Made by a program: the position numbers and the translations under genes
Shown here: piece after piece, positions 36,603 through 46,491 of the stretch
Layout: every line of letters begins with the position of its first letter
How positions within the stretch are numbered: position 1 is the stretch's first letter
Assembly (NCBI GenBank): GCA_038525605.1
Contig: JBCBHL010000001.1
Coordinates: forward strand, 1-64,000
Length of the DNA stretch: 64,000 bases
Origin: JANSWY01 sp038525605
Lineage (GTDB): Bacteria > Bacteroidota > Bacteroidia > Cytophagales > Cyclobacteriaceae
Direction: 5' to 3'
The notes under the pieces: generated by a model
Told to the model about the DNA's origin: nothing
Seen by the model: only the letters and a program-made list of their open reading frames with translations
The model's database searches: none

Positions 36603-38756
36603 TTACACTACTTTTTCAGGCTCCTCATGAAGTTCCTTTTTCGCCACCTCTTTTATGATATTGAACCAATTGAATTCCTCTCTTATAAATGCTTTCGATC
36701 TTCGAAATACCTCAATTGCCAGCTTAAAATCATAGTTTTTCGGCACTACATTAAATATAGTCGAGTTCAGGGATAATGGCAGATAAAGAGCAGTGAGTCT
36801 GTCCGAATAGTAAACTTTCTTCATTTCTTTTTCAGGCAAGGGGTTTTCAGTCACTTCATAATATCTCTGTGGATTGGAAACGCTGTGAAGAGAGCCTTTT
36901 TGTCCCTTATTCCGCTCATTTTTCCTAAAATACCATAACATACCATCATAGAAGCAAAGCCCGTGATTTACAAAAAGCTCTGACCATTGGATTCTGTTGA
37001 TGGTTCCCTTACTTGTTTTAGTTTGTGTGGAAGCTAAATCTTCTATATGCCCGCCTTCATACCAGGTTTGAAAAGCTGCCAAATCATAGAATTGGAAATG
37101 ATATCTGGGTGCCATGATAGAGGCAGATAACCCATCTACGGCCATAGATTCCGCATAAAGTCCTTCCCCACCTGATATGATTACTCCATTCTTCATCTGA
37201 CTCATCGCGTACTGCATAAACTCGTTCCGAAAAGTTCCGGCAACTACGAAAAATTTGAGATTGCCCTTCTTCATCGTTATCAGAGTCATGTTATCATATT
37301 GCACTCCGTGCAATACCTGGTAACCTTTCAGGTTTTTGAATGGCAGTTTTTTACCAGGTAAAAACAAGACCTTACTTCCATCTCCTTTTTCAGAAAATAA
37401 ATCGAGGGAGTTTTGAATAACATTTATCCCTTTTTCATCGTGGAATGTTTTAAAGCTGACCATCCAGGCATCATCTAAATCTGATTTTAATTCTTGTTCC
37501 AAATCGTATAGCAGGTCTGTTTCATGAACATTTAACAACGTGTGATCACTTACAAGATCGGGAATGGCAAAACCAATGCCTTCTCCATTTAGACCGGTAC
37601 TCAAGCAATCGTTCAACGCTACTTTAAAATTCATTTCTGTGATCTTCAGCACTTTTTCTGATGGTGGTTCTGCGGTCATTACGGGAAATTGAATTTCCCA
37701 ATCTTTACCTGAAAGACCCAATTGATTTCTGGCTTCTATACCATATTGCTCTTCTTGTTTTTTCTCCGTTCGTGTTGAAGGACGACCGTGTACGATTTTC
37801 CATCTGATATTTTCTGTATCTGCCTGCAAAAGGTTTATGACACTAGTTTTTCGCTGTTCATAGCTGTCAAATGCTTTTATTCCTTCAGGATTTGAAGCAA
37901 AACTATTTTCGTTTGGGTGATCTTTGTGAGGTTTGGCATACTTTTCACTTTCTTCGTCATTTTTAAAACCCCCTATATTGACATGGTTTTTTACAAATGC
38001 GTTGAGTGTTACTCTTCTGATGCCCAGGTCACTTTTCACCCGATCTACTGCTTCATATAAATGTCTGATTTGTCCTGCATCTCCCAGACCATCAGCCAAT
38101 ACTATAGTCATCAGGTTTAGTTGGTCTTCAGAAGAGTCTCGCAACCGAATAAAGAAATCCTCTACTTTTTTCTCATTCTTATTTTTCTTCTTCTTTAACT
38201 GCATAACTGCTAATCCCGTAACCGAAGGAGTAGACATACTGCTATTCGATTTTTGAGAATACTGCAGCGCCTTCTCTCCCATCACATCGGCTTCTCTTTC
38301 CAATCGAGTGTCATCATTGATCTGCAATCCTTTTCGAAACTGCAAGGTCGGTTTTACCCTTCCCTGCTTTTGTTGTACCACATGCCATGCCTCATGAGGC
38401 AGGTACTTTTCCTGTCCTGGTCCCAGGTGTATGTTTGTTCCCTGTGCGTAGGCTAGCGCATTGAGTTGCGTTGGTTTTGAGGAGTTGTAATGCACTTTCA
38501 CATCATTCATAGCGTAACCGGAAAGTCCTTCAATGCCCGATTTGAGCTGGTCAGGTAACCCGGTATTAGATCGATTCGTCCGCAGATCAGATAAAGGCTC
38601 ACCTTTTTCTCTCCTTTGAATTACCGCAGCTGCTGCACGGTTCTTTGCTGTTGCGAAGCGATTATCTTCTATTGTCCGGGCAACACCGGTTTTTTCAGGT
38701 TTTGTATCAATTGACCTATGTTGTTTATTTTTCGATTCTCCGTATGGTACTTTCAT
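36603..38756 (-). CDS. Putative eCIS effector: DUF4157 plus large unknown domain (glycosyltransferase B-like?)
   Basis: A 717-residue effector, the longest of the set. The leader is close to that of the gene at 39075 (both begin MK-x-PY and carry TIEDNR then AAVIQR). HEAWH is at 121-125. The 520-residue cargo starts with MTIVLADGLGDAGQIRHLYE (216-235), and has GEGLYAESMAVDGLSASIM and RYHFQFYDL toward its end. A glycine-rich first loop and a late Glu-rich acidic motif suggest a GT-B glycosyltransferase, but this is a weak pattern-level idea and no sugar-nucleotide motif is proven. Confidence 0.65.
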   Translation of the reverse strand: MKVPYGESKNKQHRSIDTKPEKTGVARTIEDNRFATAKNRAAAAVIQRREKGEPLSDLRTNRSNTGLPDQLKSGIEGLSGYAMNDVKVHYNSSKPTQLNALAYAQGTNIHLGPGQEKYLPHEAWHVVQQKQGRVKPTLQFRKGLQINDDTRLEREADVMGEKALQYSQKSNSSMSTPSVTGLAVMQLKKKKNKNEKKVEDFFIRLRDSSEDQLNLMTIVLADGLGDAGQIRHLYEAVDRVKSDLGIRRVTLNAFVKNHVNIGGFKNDEESEKYAKPHKDHPNENSFASNPEGIKAFDSYEQRKTSVINLLQADTENIRWKIVHGRPSTRTEKKQEEQYGIEARNQLGLSGKDWEIQFPVMTAEPPSEKVLKITEMNFKVALNDCLSTGLNGEGIGFAIPDLVSDHTLLNVHETDLLYDLEQELKSDLDDAWMVSFKTFHDEKGINVIQNSLDLFSEKGDGSKVLFLPGKKLPFKNLKGYQVLHGVQYDNMTLITMKKGNLKFFVVAGTFRNEFMQYAMSQMKNGVIISGGEGLYAESMAVDGLSASIMAPRYHFQFYDLAAFQTWYEGGHIEDLASTQTKTSKGTINRIQWSELFVNHGLCFYDGMLWYFRKNERNKGQKGSLHSVSNPQRYYEVTENPLPEKEMKKVYYSDRLTALYLPLSLNSTIFNVVPKNYDFKLAIEVFRRSKAFIREEFNWFNIIKEVAKKELHEEPEKVV

Positions 38757-39074
38757 TTCCAGAAATAATCAGTTTAAGTATTGCACCAGTATCATCTGGT
38801 ATTTATCCTCGATAATCAAATAATTTGTAATCACTTTGATTGCTGATATTAGCGTTTTAAGCCTAAGCATCGACCCAATCAAAACACCAACCTGCTGACT
38901 TTTTGTCTATCAAAATACTGACAGTGTTCATGCAATAATTGATTACACATAAATAAACTCCTGGTGCGAGAAATAGACTCTAGAAAACTGCCTTAAGCAA
39001 GGGGCCTTTCAATTTACTTGTATGTACACTCTACATTAATTTCATTGGTTATTCTCTCAATTGGTCTGAAGATT
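38757..39074. other. Intergenic region with a repeated upstream element
   Basis: 318 bp between effectors. The first 60 bp upstream of the gene at 36603 is shared with the region upstream of the gene at 39075, as listed separately. The remainder shows nothing recognisable. Confidence 0.5.
38785..38800 (-). promoter_or_regulatory. Conserved hairpin/operator-like element, copy 1
   Basis: ACCAGTATCATCTGGT, a 5-bp inverted repeat with 6-nt spacer, 28 bp upstream of the start. The same 16 bases lie at the same distance upstream of the effector at 39075. It could be a leader hairpin or operator, or just shared ancestry. Confidence 0.4.
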
Positions 39075-41063
39075 TTATGAATTCATGTAAATTCTCTCAA
39101 AGCTATAATCGCCCGATCCACTTTCGCTATCAATATCACTATCATTTGTTTTGCTGATCAGGCAGTTACTCAGTTGCGCAACAATATCATCTATATCCAG
39201 GCTATTTGCTTTGGCATCCTGGATAACCTTTCGTACATATTCATCTGCTTTGTATAAAGAAAAAGTGTTAATTTGAGCAATGATACTTTCTTGATCTGCT
39301 GGTCTTAAATCTCCAAACCTTAAGACGGTTTGATCTTCCGGAATTGGGTCTTCCGGTTCATCTTCTTCCAGCCTCCATTCTGCAAGTTCTTGGGGACTTA
39401 GATTGGGCCTTACATAATCCTCCGGTTGTGCTTCTATCCTTGAATCACCAAATTCGGGACCTATCCCAACAGACCACGGTATCAGTATTTGAACGCCTCC
39501 AAAGGCCAATTGCATACTTTTAATAAACTCCGGATTGTCCAATTCACCTAACTTTTTAATGATTGCTTCCACTTGAGTACCTCTTTTGGTAATATCCTCT
39601 TCCTCCAGATCATAGAAATATAGCGATCTCCAAATCCTCATGGTTATGTATTGAATCAGCTCCTCCATCATTTCCTGAGGTTTATTTCTTAGGTTGCTGT
39701 ATTGACGAAGGCTCACTGGCTGTGTTTTATCATTCGGCACATTTAAACCTATGAACACACCCGGCACATCGCTTCCGGCAGCTAACAGGTCATCACCTTC
39801 AATCACTACTCCGGGCTGCCTCAGCACCCAACGTAGGTCGCGACTCACCCTCATCCCTTCAGAATCTTTCCCTCCGGCGAATTTAGACCACCATTTCCCC
39901 CTACCTTGCTTGTGTTCAAGAAAACCAAATACATAGCCCGTATTTCTAAAATGATTCTTGTCTTGTTCAATAATGTTCGCTTCGACAACTGCATCAGCAG
40001 ACTTAGCCTTGGCTTGCCTTTCCCTATACTCGGCGCTTTGCAACTCACCTACTTCCTGAATTTCTTCCCTGCTTGTTGCTTTTCCATACCAGGTGACCAT
40101 CAAGTCCGGTATCATAGCAAGCAATCGTGTTCGAATGGGCGTTATTAACTGGTTGATGGCCTGTACTTCACGATCCGTGTTTTTACTATCAAATTTCGTT
40201 TGTACTTCATTTCTCATTTGAGGTTGTTCTGTTTCTTCAACACTCCCCAACAATCCTCCACCACTCAAATATTCGAATGCGTTTTCAGATCTTTCCCATC
40301 CTCCCGCAACTTCATTTATATGTATATGATTTCCCTTACTGCTACCATAATAATCCCAAACATCTTCAATGTACTTTTGAAAGGCAGTATTATCTCTATA
40401 ATCCGGAAGCAAATTATTCATTCTCGTCCTGAAATACTTCCTTTTCCTTATCCGTGATTTTCGCCTATTTGGTGCGTTTGTATAGATTCTACCCTGAATT
40501 ACCTCATTGCCGGTATTGTAAACCGAAGAATTAAGTTGGCGTTGCTCGCTACCGACAGATAATCTGTCCATAGCCGCCTTATTTCCCATCACATCAGCTT
40601 CTCTTTCCAGACTCGCATCATCATTGAAATTAACTCCTTTTTTGAATTGAAGTGTAGGTTTTACTCTGCCCTGCTTTTGTTGTACCACGTGCCATGCCTC
40701 GTGAGGCAGGTGCTTTTCTTGTCCGGGACCCAAGTGGATGTTTGTTCCCTGTGCGTAAGCATGAGCTTGAAGCTGTGCCGGCTTTGACGAATTGTAATGG
40801 ACCTTTACATCGTCCATCGAAAAACCGGAAAGGTTTTCAATACCTGTTTTGAGCTGATCAGGTAGACCAGCATTAGATCGATTCGTCCGCAGATCAGCTA
40901 AAGGCGCACTTTTCTCTTGTCTTTGAATCACCGCTGCTATTTCACGGTTTTTTGCTGTTGTAGGGCGATTATCTTCTATTGTCCCAGCATTTCCGGGTTT
41001 TTCAGGTGCTATGTCAAGTGACCTGTGATTTTTATCTTTCGACTCTCTGTAGGGTAATTTCAT
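39075..41063 (-). CDS. Putative eCIS effector: DUF4157 plus unknown domain shared with the gene at 54335
   Basis: A 662-residue effector. The leader has TIEDNRPTTAKNR and HEAWH is at 121-125. The cargo domain, about residues 200-570, can be aligned by eye with the gene at 54335: YVFGFLEH (377-384), RWVLRQPG (411-418), VPGVFIGL, and VQILIPWSVGIGPE near 540. The shared order of these motifs in otherwise divergent sequence implies a common fold under selection. I do not recognise the family. The last 90 residues are acidic and low in complexity. Confidence 0.7.
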   Translation of the reverse strand: MKLPYRESKDKNHRSLDIAPEKPGNAGTIEDNRPTTAKNREIAAVIQRQEKSAPLADLRTNRSNAGLPDQLKTGIENLSGFSMDDVKVHYNSSKPAQLQAHAYAQGTNIHLGPGQEKHLPHEAWHVVQQKQGRVKPTLQFKKGVNFNDDASLEREADVMGNKAAMDRLSVGSEQRQLNSSVYNTGNEVIQGRIYTNAPNRRKSRIRKRKYFRTRMNNLLPDYRDNTAFQKYIEDVWDYYGSSKGNHIHINEVAGGWERSENAFEYLSGGGLLGSVEETEQPQMRNEVQTKFDSKNTDREVQAINQLITPIRTRLLAMIPDLMVTWYGKATSREEIQEVGELQSAEYRERQAKAKSADAVVEANIIEQDKNHFRNTGYVFGFLEHKQGRGKWWSKFAGGKDSEGMRVSRDLRWVLRQPGVVIEGDDLLAAGSDVPGVFIGLNVPNDKTQPVSLRQYSNLRNKPQEMMEELIQYITMRIWRSLYFYDLEEEDITKRGTQVEAIIKKLGELDNPEFIKSMQLAFGGVQILIPWSVGIGPEFGDSRIEAQPEDYVRPNLSPQELAEWRLEEDEPEDPIPEDQTVLRFGDLRPADQESIIAQINTFSLYKADEYVRKVIQDAKANSLDIDDIVAQLSNCLISKTNDSDIDSESGSGDYSFERIYMNS

Positions 41064-41091
41064 TTGTCGTAATAATCAGTTTAAGCATTTC

Positions 41092-41107
41092 ACCAGTATC
41101 ATCTGGT
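41092..41107 (-). promoter_or_regulatory. Conserved hairpin/operator-like element, copy 2
   Basis: Identical 16-bp inverted repeat to that at 38785-38800, again 28 bp upstream of the start codon. The flanking 25 bp (aataatcagtttaag) are conserved too. Confidence 0.4.
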
Positions 41108-41274
41108 AATTATCATTAATCAAGATTCCAGTTGGTATTTAGGTAAAGACTATCTGTTATCTAAACAACTCCAAACGAGAGATTTAAAATCTAAGTCTCT
41201 GACTTCAGCATGGAGCTTTTTAGTTAATTCATTGTCACGCGGCTAAATAGAAAAACCGTTTAATCCATATTATT

Positions 41275-42648
41275 CTATCTTCGATAGATCGTCAGTCTTA
41301 TCGGATCTTTCGGCCTCAAACTCATCTCCGGAACGAATTCCAGTTCATAATTGGATTCATCCCGGAAGTAGAATTTATTATGAACTTTGATTAACGCAAT
41401 CATCATTTCCGACATGGCAAATTGTTCGCCAATGCACAGACTAGGTCCACCACCAAATGGCATGTAGGCATATTTTGGTGTTTTTTTGAATGCTTCTTTC
41501 TCAAACCTCTCCGGCTGGAACGCTTCCGGGTTTTCCCAATATTTTTCCATTCTGTGAAGCACAAAAACCGGGATCGCCACATTGATACCTGCTGGTACAT
41601 GATAGCCATTGATCGTATCGTCATTGATTGCCTGTCTCTGATAAAAAAATGCAGGAGGACAGAGCCTTAGAGTCTCCTTCACCACCTGCCGGACATATTC
41701 TGCTTCTCTGATTTCTTCTGGCGCTCCTGTAAGGGAATGTTGATCAATGTACTGATCTACTTTCTGGTAAACTTCCTGATTGGCAGAAAGATTATACATC
41801 ATGTAGGCCATCGCATGTGCGGTCGTTTCATGACCTGCCAGCATAATTGTAATGAGCTCATCTCTCACCTGGGTTTCCGACATTTTTTCTCCTGTCTCTT
41901 CATCCTCTATTGCCAGTAACATGTCCAGCATGTCATTTTGATGCGGAATTTCACCAGACTTTTTCCGTTCAATCAGCTTCTCAATTACCTTAAAAAGCTC
42001 TCTGGTCTTCTCTTTTTCTTTTTTATTCGCAGGTGTTGGAATCCAATCAGCGTATACAATTGGATTTTTGAACCTGTTCATAATTCGGTTGAGCACATAA
42101 CCTAACTTATCGGCGATGTCTGGCAGATCTTTTTCTATTTCTGTTTTGAAGAGTGCTTTGGCCACAATACGCAAAGCCAGGTGATTGAACTCTTGTGTTA
42201 AGTTCACTTCGTCACCATCTTTATATTTTTTATCCCATTCCGAAACCATATCATCAACGCATTGGCCAATGCCGGTCATCATTTGAAAAATATTATCTTT
42301 ATAGAAAACAGGCTGGATTAATCTTCTCTGTTTTTTCCAAAAATCTCCCTGGCTGGTTAAAAGACCATTGCCAAATAACGGTTTTAACTTAACAGTGAAC
42401 TCTCCTTTTTGATAGTTTTTCTGATTATTGATAAAAATATGCTTGATTGCCTCTGTGTCGTAAAGTACAATCATCCTTCCAGCTTCCACTGGCGCTGAAA
42501 GATAGGCTATATCACCACATTCCTTTTGAACATCTTTCAGATAGGACAGCATATCTCCCATCATTCCTTTTGAGTGTCCCATCAGCCAGTGCTTCTCTCT
42601 GGGCATTGGTGGTTTTTTAGCCACATTAGTATAATCTGTATTCTCCAT
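41275..42648 (-). CDS. Cytochrome P450
   Basis: A 457-residue soluble P450 monooxygenase. The I-helix oxygen-activation motif is AGHETTA at 271-277, ExxR is ETLR at 325-328, and the heme-thiolate loop FGGGPSLCIGEQFA has its Cys at 405. There is no membrane anchor, so electrons must come from a separate ferredoxin or reductase, none of which is nearby. It resembles the fatty acid or terpenoid hydroxylase type, but the substrate cannot be read. It is the only non-DUF4157 gene inside the effector array and is on the same strand. Confidence 0.92.
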   Translation of the reverse strand: MENTDYTNVAKKPPMPREKHWLMGHSKGMMGDMLSYLKDVQKECGDIAYLSAPVEAGRMIVLYDTEAIKHIFINNQKNYQKGEFTVKLKPLFGNGLLTSQGDFWKKQRRLIQPVFYKDNIFQMMTGIGQCVDDMVSEWDKKYKDGDEVNLTQEFNHLALRIVAKALFKTEIEKDLPDIADKLGYVLNRIMNRFKNPIVYADWIPTPANKKEKEKTRELFKVIEKLIERKKSGEIPHQNDMLDMLLAIEDEETGEKMSETQVRDELITIMLAGHETTAHAMAYMMYNLSANQEVYQKVDQYIDQHSLTGAPEEIREAEYVRQVVKETLRLCPPAFFYQRQAINDDTINGYHVPAGINVAIPVFVLHRMEKYWENPEAFQPERFEKEAFKKTPKYAYMPFGGGPSLCIGEQFAMSEMMIALIKVHNKFYFRDESNYELEFVPEMSLRPKDPIRLTIYRR

Positions 42649-42904
42649 GGTGTTTGCGTTTTAGTTAATAATACTTTCTCTATAAAGTTAATTGTTTACT
42701 AATTCAATTCAGCCTCTATATAAATTCTCGCTGACTAGTCCTTTGACCTGTCTGATTTGTGCTTTCAGCCTTGTAATCTTATTTCAAAAAATATATCGCT
42801 GATAAATGCCTTCATGTTTCCACCTTATTTGCCAACCTAACTATTTACTGGATTTTGATCCACCCGTTGATTGTTCATCTAGCAGCTTACTACATTTTAT
42901 CCAG

Positions 42905-44875
42905 CTACTCCGGTAGAAATTCGTGCCACTTTTTAATCCATTCTTTTTGAGGTACCAGTTCATCCTGAATATCTCTTAACTCATAAACTCCTGCGTACAT
43001 AGCTGGAGTCTCATTAGAATTGATCTGTAACAGGTTCTGCTGATCCAAAGTGTTTATGTCCCGAATCTGGTAAGGATCTTTATTATCAGAAATTGCCGTC
43101 AGTTTCAATTCAAGTTCCTCTAGGATCTCTTCCCTTTTGTATAGCTTGCGGCTCAAAAATTTCATCGTATCAGTAATTGCCTGATAGAAATTATCTCTAA
43201 AACTTTTCTCTTCCCACCAATCTTTGTTTGCCCAGTCACTTAATTCTATTTGCTTACCAATTGGGGTTTTTGACAAAATCGGAAACCAGTTTTTCATTGT
43301 TGACTTTCGTCGAAAATGGTCTCTGCCTATGACTGCTGATCCGATTGTATACAGGTAGTAAAAGGCTATATTCTTCAAATAGTCTTTATCGGCTTCATCT
43401 AATTTTTTCTCAGAATACATTCCCATCATTCCTGTAACGCCATCAAGAAAGGTATCAGAAGTAATTGCTTTATGTAATGATGAATAGTAATTTCGTGAAT
43501 CAAGAGAAATCTGATCCATGTTCCCATCATGCACCGCTATTAAATCATTGAGTTTAGCTCCTATGTTTACCTGGATATTACCCAGCAATTCTTTATTCTC
43601 AAAGATTCTTTTTTCCGAATCTTCTGGTATGTAGTATCCAAAACCTTCCACCTCGATGTACCTATCTGCTGATTGAAGCACCTGGCTCACTATACTATTC
43701 AACCAGGTAGTCGCATGATCAATAATAACCGTAGCATCTTCTCTGCTTTTTACAGGTACCGTTACTATCTCTACAGCTGCATTTGTAAATAAATTACCGT
43801 CAATTTTTTCATCGATAAGTAACGGGGTGTGATCAACTTTTGCTTCCCAGCCTTGTTCAGTCTTTTCTTTGTCAAACACAGATGTGTTGTATCCTGGATC
43901 ATAACCAGCCGACAAATTACGATCCAGTCCTTTAAATATCGTGTTAAAAACCAGGTCGGAGAATTTCTGAGCATTAGCTTCCGTGCCCTCTTCATAGCCC
44001 TCTATTTCCGGACTATTTTCAATAAAATCTTGACTCAAAGACTTTCCTGCAACCCTATAATCCAAAATACCTTGAAAATTAGTTGCTATGAAGAATATAT
44101 GTCCACTGAGAGATGCTGAACTGTTTACAGGTTCCATCAATTCATCCTGATACTCTTCAATATCATTTGTATCTACTTCCTTTTGATAGAACAGTCTAAT
44201 CGCCTGTAGTTTCCGCCTATCTTCGCTATCATTATCCTTAATTGCCTCCAGACGCCCTGGTTTCAGAACGGGAAGAGATGTTTCTATCTCGATTCCTACC
44301 ATCGCATCATCACTTTTCCGAATGCGCTGAAAAACAGGTGTACTGATCGGTTTTAGAGACAATTGCCTTGTACTGTGAACCGCAGACTGGCTAAATTTAT
44401 GTGCCTTCTCTCCCATCAAATCGGCCTCTCTTTCCAGGCTTACATCGTCGTTGATATTTACTCCTCTTTTGAATTGAAAAGTAGGCCTCACCTTCCCCTG
44501 CTTCTGTTGTACGACATGCCAGGCTTCATGAGGCAGGTGTTTTTCCTGTCCGGGAGCCAGGTGGATGTCAGTACCTTGTGCGTAGGCATGGGCCTGAAGT
44601 TGCGCAGGTTTAGACGAATTATAATGGACGTTCACGTCATCCATTGAGTAGCCTGAGAGACTTTCAATACCTGATTTAAGTTGATATGGCAGACCATCAG
44701 TCTTTTTGCGAGGCAAAGGAATCTCAGCTGACTGGTGATTAATCGTCTCCCTGAGCTTTCTCTGGTGTACAGAAAGCGGGCGATTATCTGCAATAGCCAC
44801 AGTACCATAAGAAGACGCTGCTGCTTGTCTTGCAGCCCATTTTTGATCTTTGATTTCGGTTTTTACTGATTTCAT
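42905..44875 (-). CDS. Putative eCIS effector: DUF4157 plus amidoligase-like domain
   Basis: A 656-residue effector. The leader has AIADNRPLSVHQRKL at 27-41 and HEAWH at 116-120. The cargo domain shows the ordered motifs GIEIETSLPV (194-203), AVEIVTVPV (367-375), GNIQVNIGAKL (near 435) and GVYELR ending at 634. The same order (GxExE, ElvTpP, HvHvG, vExR) occurs in the amidoligase/glutamate-cysteine ligase fold, though the histidines of the third motif are Gln and Asn here. A peptide-ligase-like modification of target proteins is therefore a hypothesis. Closest relatives are the genes at 47125 and 52101. Confidence 0.72.
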   Translation of the reverse strand: MKSVKTEIKDQKWAARQAAASSYGTVAIADNRPLSVHQRKLRETINHQSAEIPLPRKKTDGLPYQLKSGIESLSGYSMDDVNVHYNSSKPAQLQAHAYAQGTDIHLAPGQEKHLPHEAWHVVQQKQGKVRPTFQFKRGVNINDDVSLEREADLMGEKAHKFSQSAVHSTRQLSLKPISTPVFQRIRKSDDAMVGIEIETSLPVLKPGRLEAIKDNDSEDRRKLQAIRLFYQKEVDTNDIEEYQDELMEPVNSSASLSGHIFFIATNFQGILDYRVAGKSLSQDFIENSPEIEGYEEGTEANAQKFSDLVFNTIFKGLDRNLSAGYDPGYNTSVFDKEKTEQGWEAKVDHTPLLIDEKIDGNLFTNAAVEIVTVPVKSREDATVIIDHATTWLNSIVSQVLQSADRYIEVEGFGYYIPEDSEKRIFENKELLGNIQVNIGAKLNDLIAVHDGNMDQISLDSRNYYSSLHKAITSDTFLDGVTGMMGMYSEKKLDEADKDYLKNIAFYYLYTIGSAVIGRDHFRRKSTMKNWFPILSKTPIGKQIELSDWANKDWWEEKSFRDNFYQAITDTMKFLSRKLYKREEILEELELKLTAISDNKDPYQIRDINTLDQQNLLQINSNETPAMYAGVYELRDIQDELVPQKEWIKKWHEFLPE

Positions 44876-45012
44876 CGTGTCGATCTGTTCTCAAATACAA
44901 AGTGTACCGAAATTGCGTTCCTTAGCCATCGGTGAACTGTACAAACAGACTGATTGCATGTTGCACCTTTCTCCTGCGCACAATTAAAAGATTATCCGGG
45001 AAGATGACTATA

Positions 45013-45044
45013 ACAAATCCGACATTGTCTATGAATTACCGGAC
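45013..45044 (-). repeat. Repeated upstream element, copy 1
   Basis: A 32-bp segment with core ccgacattgtct and gaattaccggac, about 137 bp upstream of the amidoligase-like effector at 42905. Related copies lie at 46692 and 48995. They are part of longer duplicated upstream blocks. Confidence 0.6.
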
Positions 45045-45117
45045 AACGGTTTTAGTGATCAAATAAGAAGGAATGGACTATTTAATACTTACAGCAAATC
45101 TTAATGACAGAATGCTT

Positions 45118-46491
45118 TCATTTACTTTCTATATATCTTTTGAATAAATATGCATAAGTATCCGCATTAGCCACACTGTATTTAATGTCGAACTCATTAT
45201 CTTTTGCAGTAGTAGGACCAGTTGAGTAAAAATTGTCGTGGGTACCGGCAAAGTAGTGTGTTAGTTCATGCATAAAAGTATCTCTAACAGCTCCTTTGGT
45301 CTTTTTTTCATTACCTGATAAAATATTCATATTAAGATAAAGCCTGTCTCCATTTATTTGTTTTAATTCATCAGAGTCTTGAAGAAATTTAAAACTTGAT
45401 ATATTCTCGCCTTTAATAAATGGATCTTTTTTGATGGTAACCTTATCTATATTTTTAACCCCTTTGACTTTTTTGTTCTTTCTTTTAAAAGCTTCTTCAC
45501 TATGTTTTGAATAGCCGACCTTTTTAGAGTGTTCTTCTAATTCAATCTGTTTCACTAGCCCTAACACATCCCTTCCTATAGCACTGGAAATCTCAACAGT
45601 AATTGGACTTCCTTCCAGTCCTGTTTTCACCCTGGAAAATGTTTGTATAATATACGGTAGATATCTTTTAGTAAGCGTGAAATTATTGATCGGTAGACCA
45701 AATGATTCTTGCAATATGATAAAAACCGGACTTTTTCTATTTCTACTGTATTCTTTTACCTGCATTCCATTGACCCGATTCAAGTCTATCAGAATCTTTG
45801 TTAAATTAGTCCTGATCTCCTCATATGCATCTTTGATGAGCCTTATGAAATCTTTATATTTTTTATTGCGAAACCTTGCATTTGACTTTATAATGAGGTT
45901 TTCATCTTCGTAAATATCCTTTCTTTGGATCGTTGATGAATGTACCTTTTCCGATACCAAACCTGGATTTCCGCTATTTTCAACCTGTTCATGATGAGAT
46001 TTCAAAGCCTTCTCTCCCATCACATCGGCCTCTCTTTCCAGAATTACGTCGTCGTTGATATTTACTCCTCTTTTAAATTGAAAAGTGGGTCTTACTCTAC
46101 CCTGCTTTTGCTGCACGACATGCCAGGCTTCATGCGGCAGGTGTCTTTCCTGTCCGGGAGCCAGGTGGATATCAGTGCCTTGCGCATAGGCATGCGCCCT
46201 TAACTGTGCAGGTTTAGAAGAGTTGTAGTGAACTTTTACATCGTCCATTGAGTAACCGGAAAGATTCTCAATCCCTGTTTTCAATTGGATAGGAAGACCG
46301 TCACTTCTTTTACTAAACTGAGGGTCAGGTTTTAGTGGGTGATTCATCGTTTCATGGAGCTTTCGCTGATAAACTGCACCGGGGCGATTGTCTGCTATGG
46401 TTGCTGCTCCATGTAAATGCTCTTCCACTTGTTGTCGCGGTTCTTTGCTAGTGGCAGATAAGTCGTATATCGTTTTGTTCATTTTGATCAA
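45118..46491 (-). CDS. Putative eCIS effector: DUF4157 plus M35/aspzincin metallopeptidase
   Basis: A 457-residue effector. The leader has TIADNRPGAVYQRKLHE and HEAWH is at 120-124. The C-terminal 60 residues contain a second, different zinc site: HELTH at 408-412, then GTHDNFY at 416-422, then NADTYAYLF. HExxH followed a few residues later by GTxxxxY with an acidic third ligand (D419) is the hallmark of deuterolysin and peptidyl-Lys metallopeptidases (M35). It is thus probably a protease toxin whose N-terminal DUF4157 is a separate module. The region 190-400 is basic and helical and of unknown role. Confidence 0.78.
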   Translation of the reverse strand: MIKMNKTIYDLSATSKEPRQQVEEHLHGAATIADNRPGAVYQRKLHETMNHPLKPDPQFSKRSDGLPIQLKTGIENLSGYSMDDVKVHYNSSKPAQLRAHAYAQGTDIHLAPGQERHLPHEAWHVVQQKQGRVRPTFQFKRGVNINDDVILEREADVMGEKALKSHHEQVENSGNPGLVSEKVHSSTIQRKDIYEDENLIIKSNARFRNKKYKDFIRLIKDAYEEIRTNLTKILIDLNRVNGMQVKEYSRNRKSPVFIILQESFGLPINNFTLTKRYLPYIIQTFSRVKTGLEGSPITVEISSAIGRDVLGLVKQIELEEHSKKVGYSKHSEEAFKRKNKKVKGVKNIDKVTIKKDPFIKGENISSFKFLQDSDELKQINGDRLYLNMNILSGNEKKTKGAVRDTFMHELTHYFAGTHDNFYSTGPTTAKDNEFDIKYSVANADTYAYLFKRYIESK

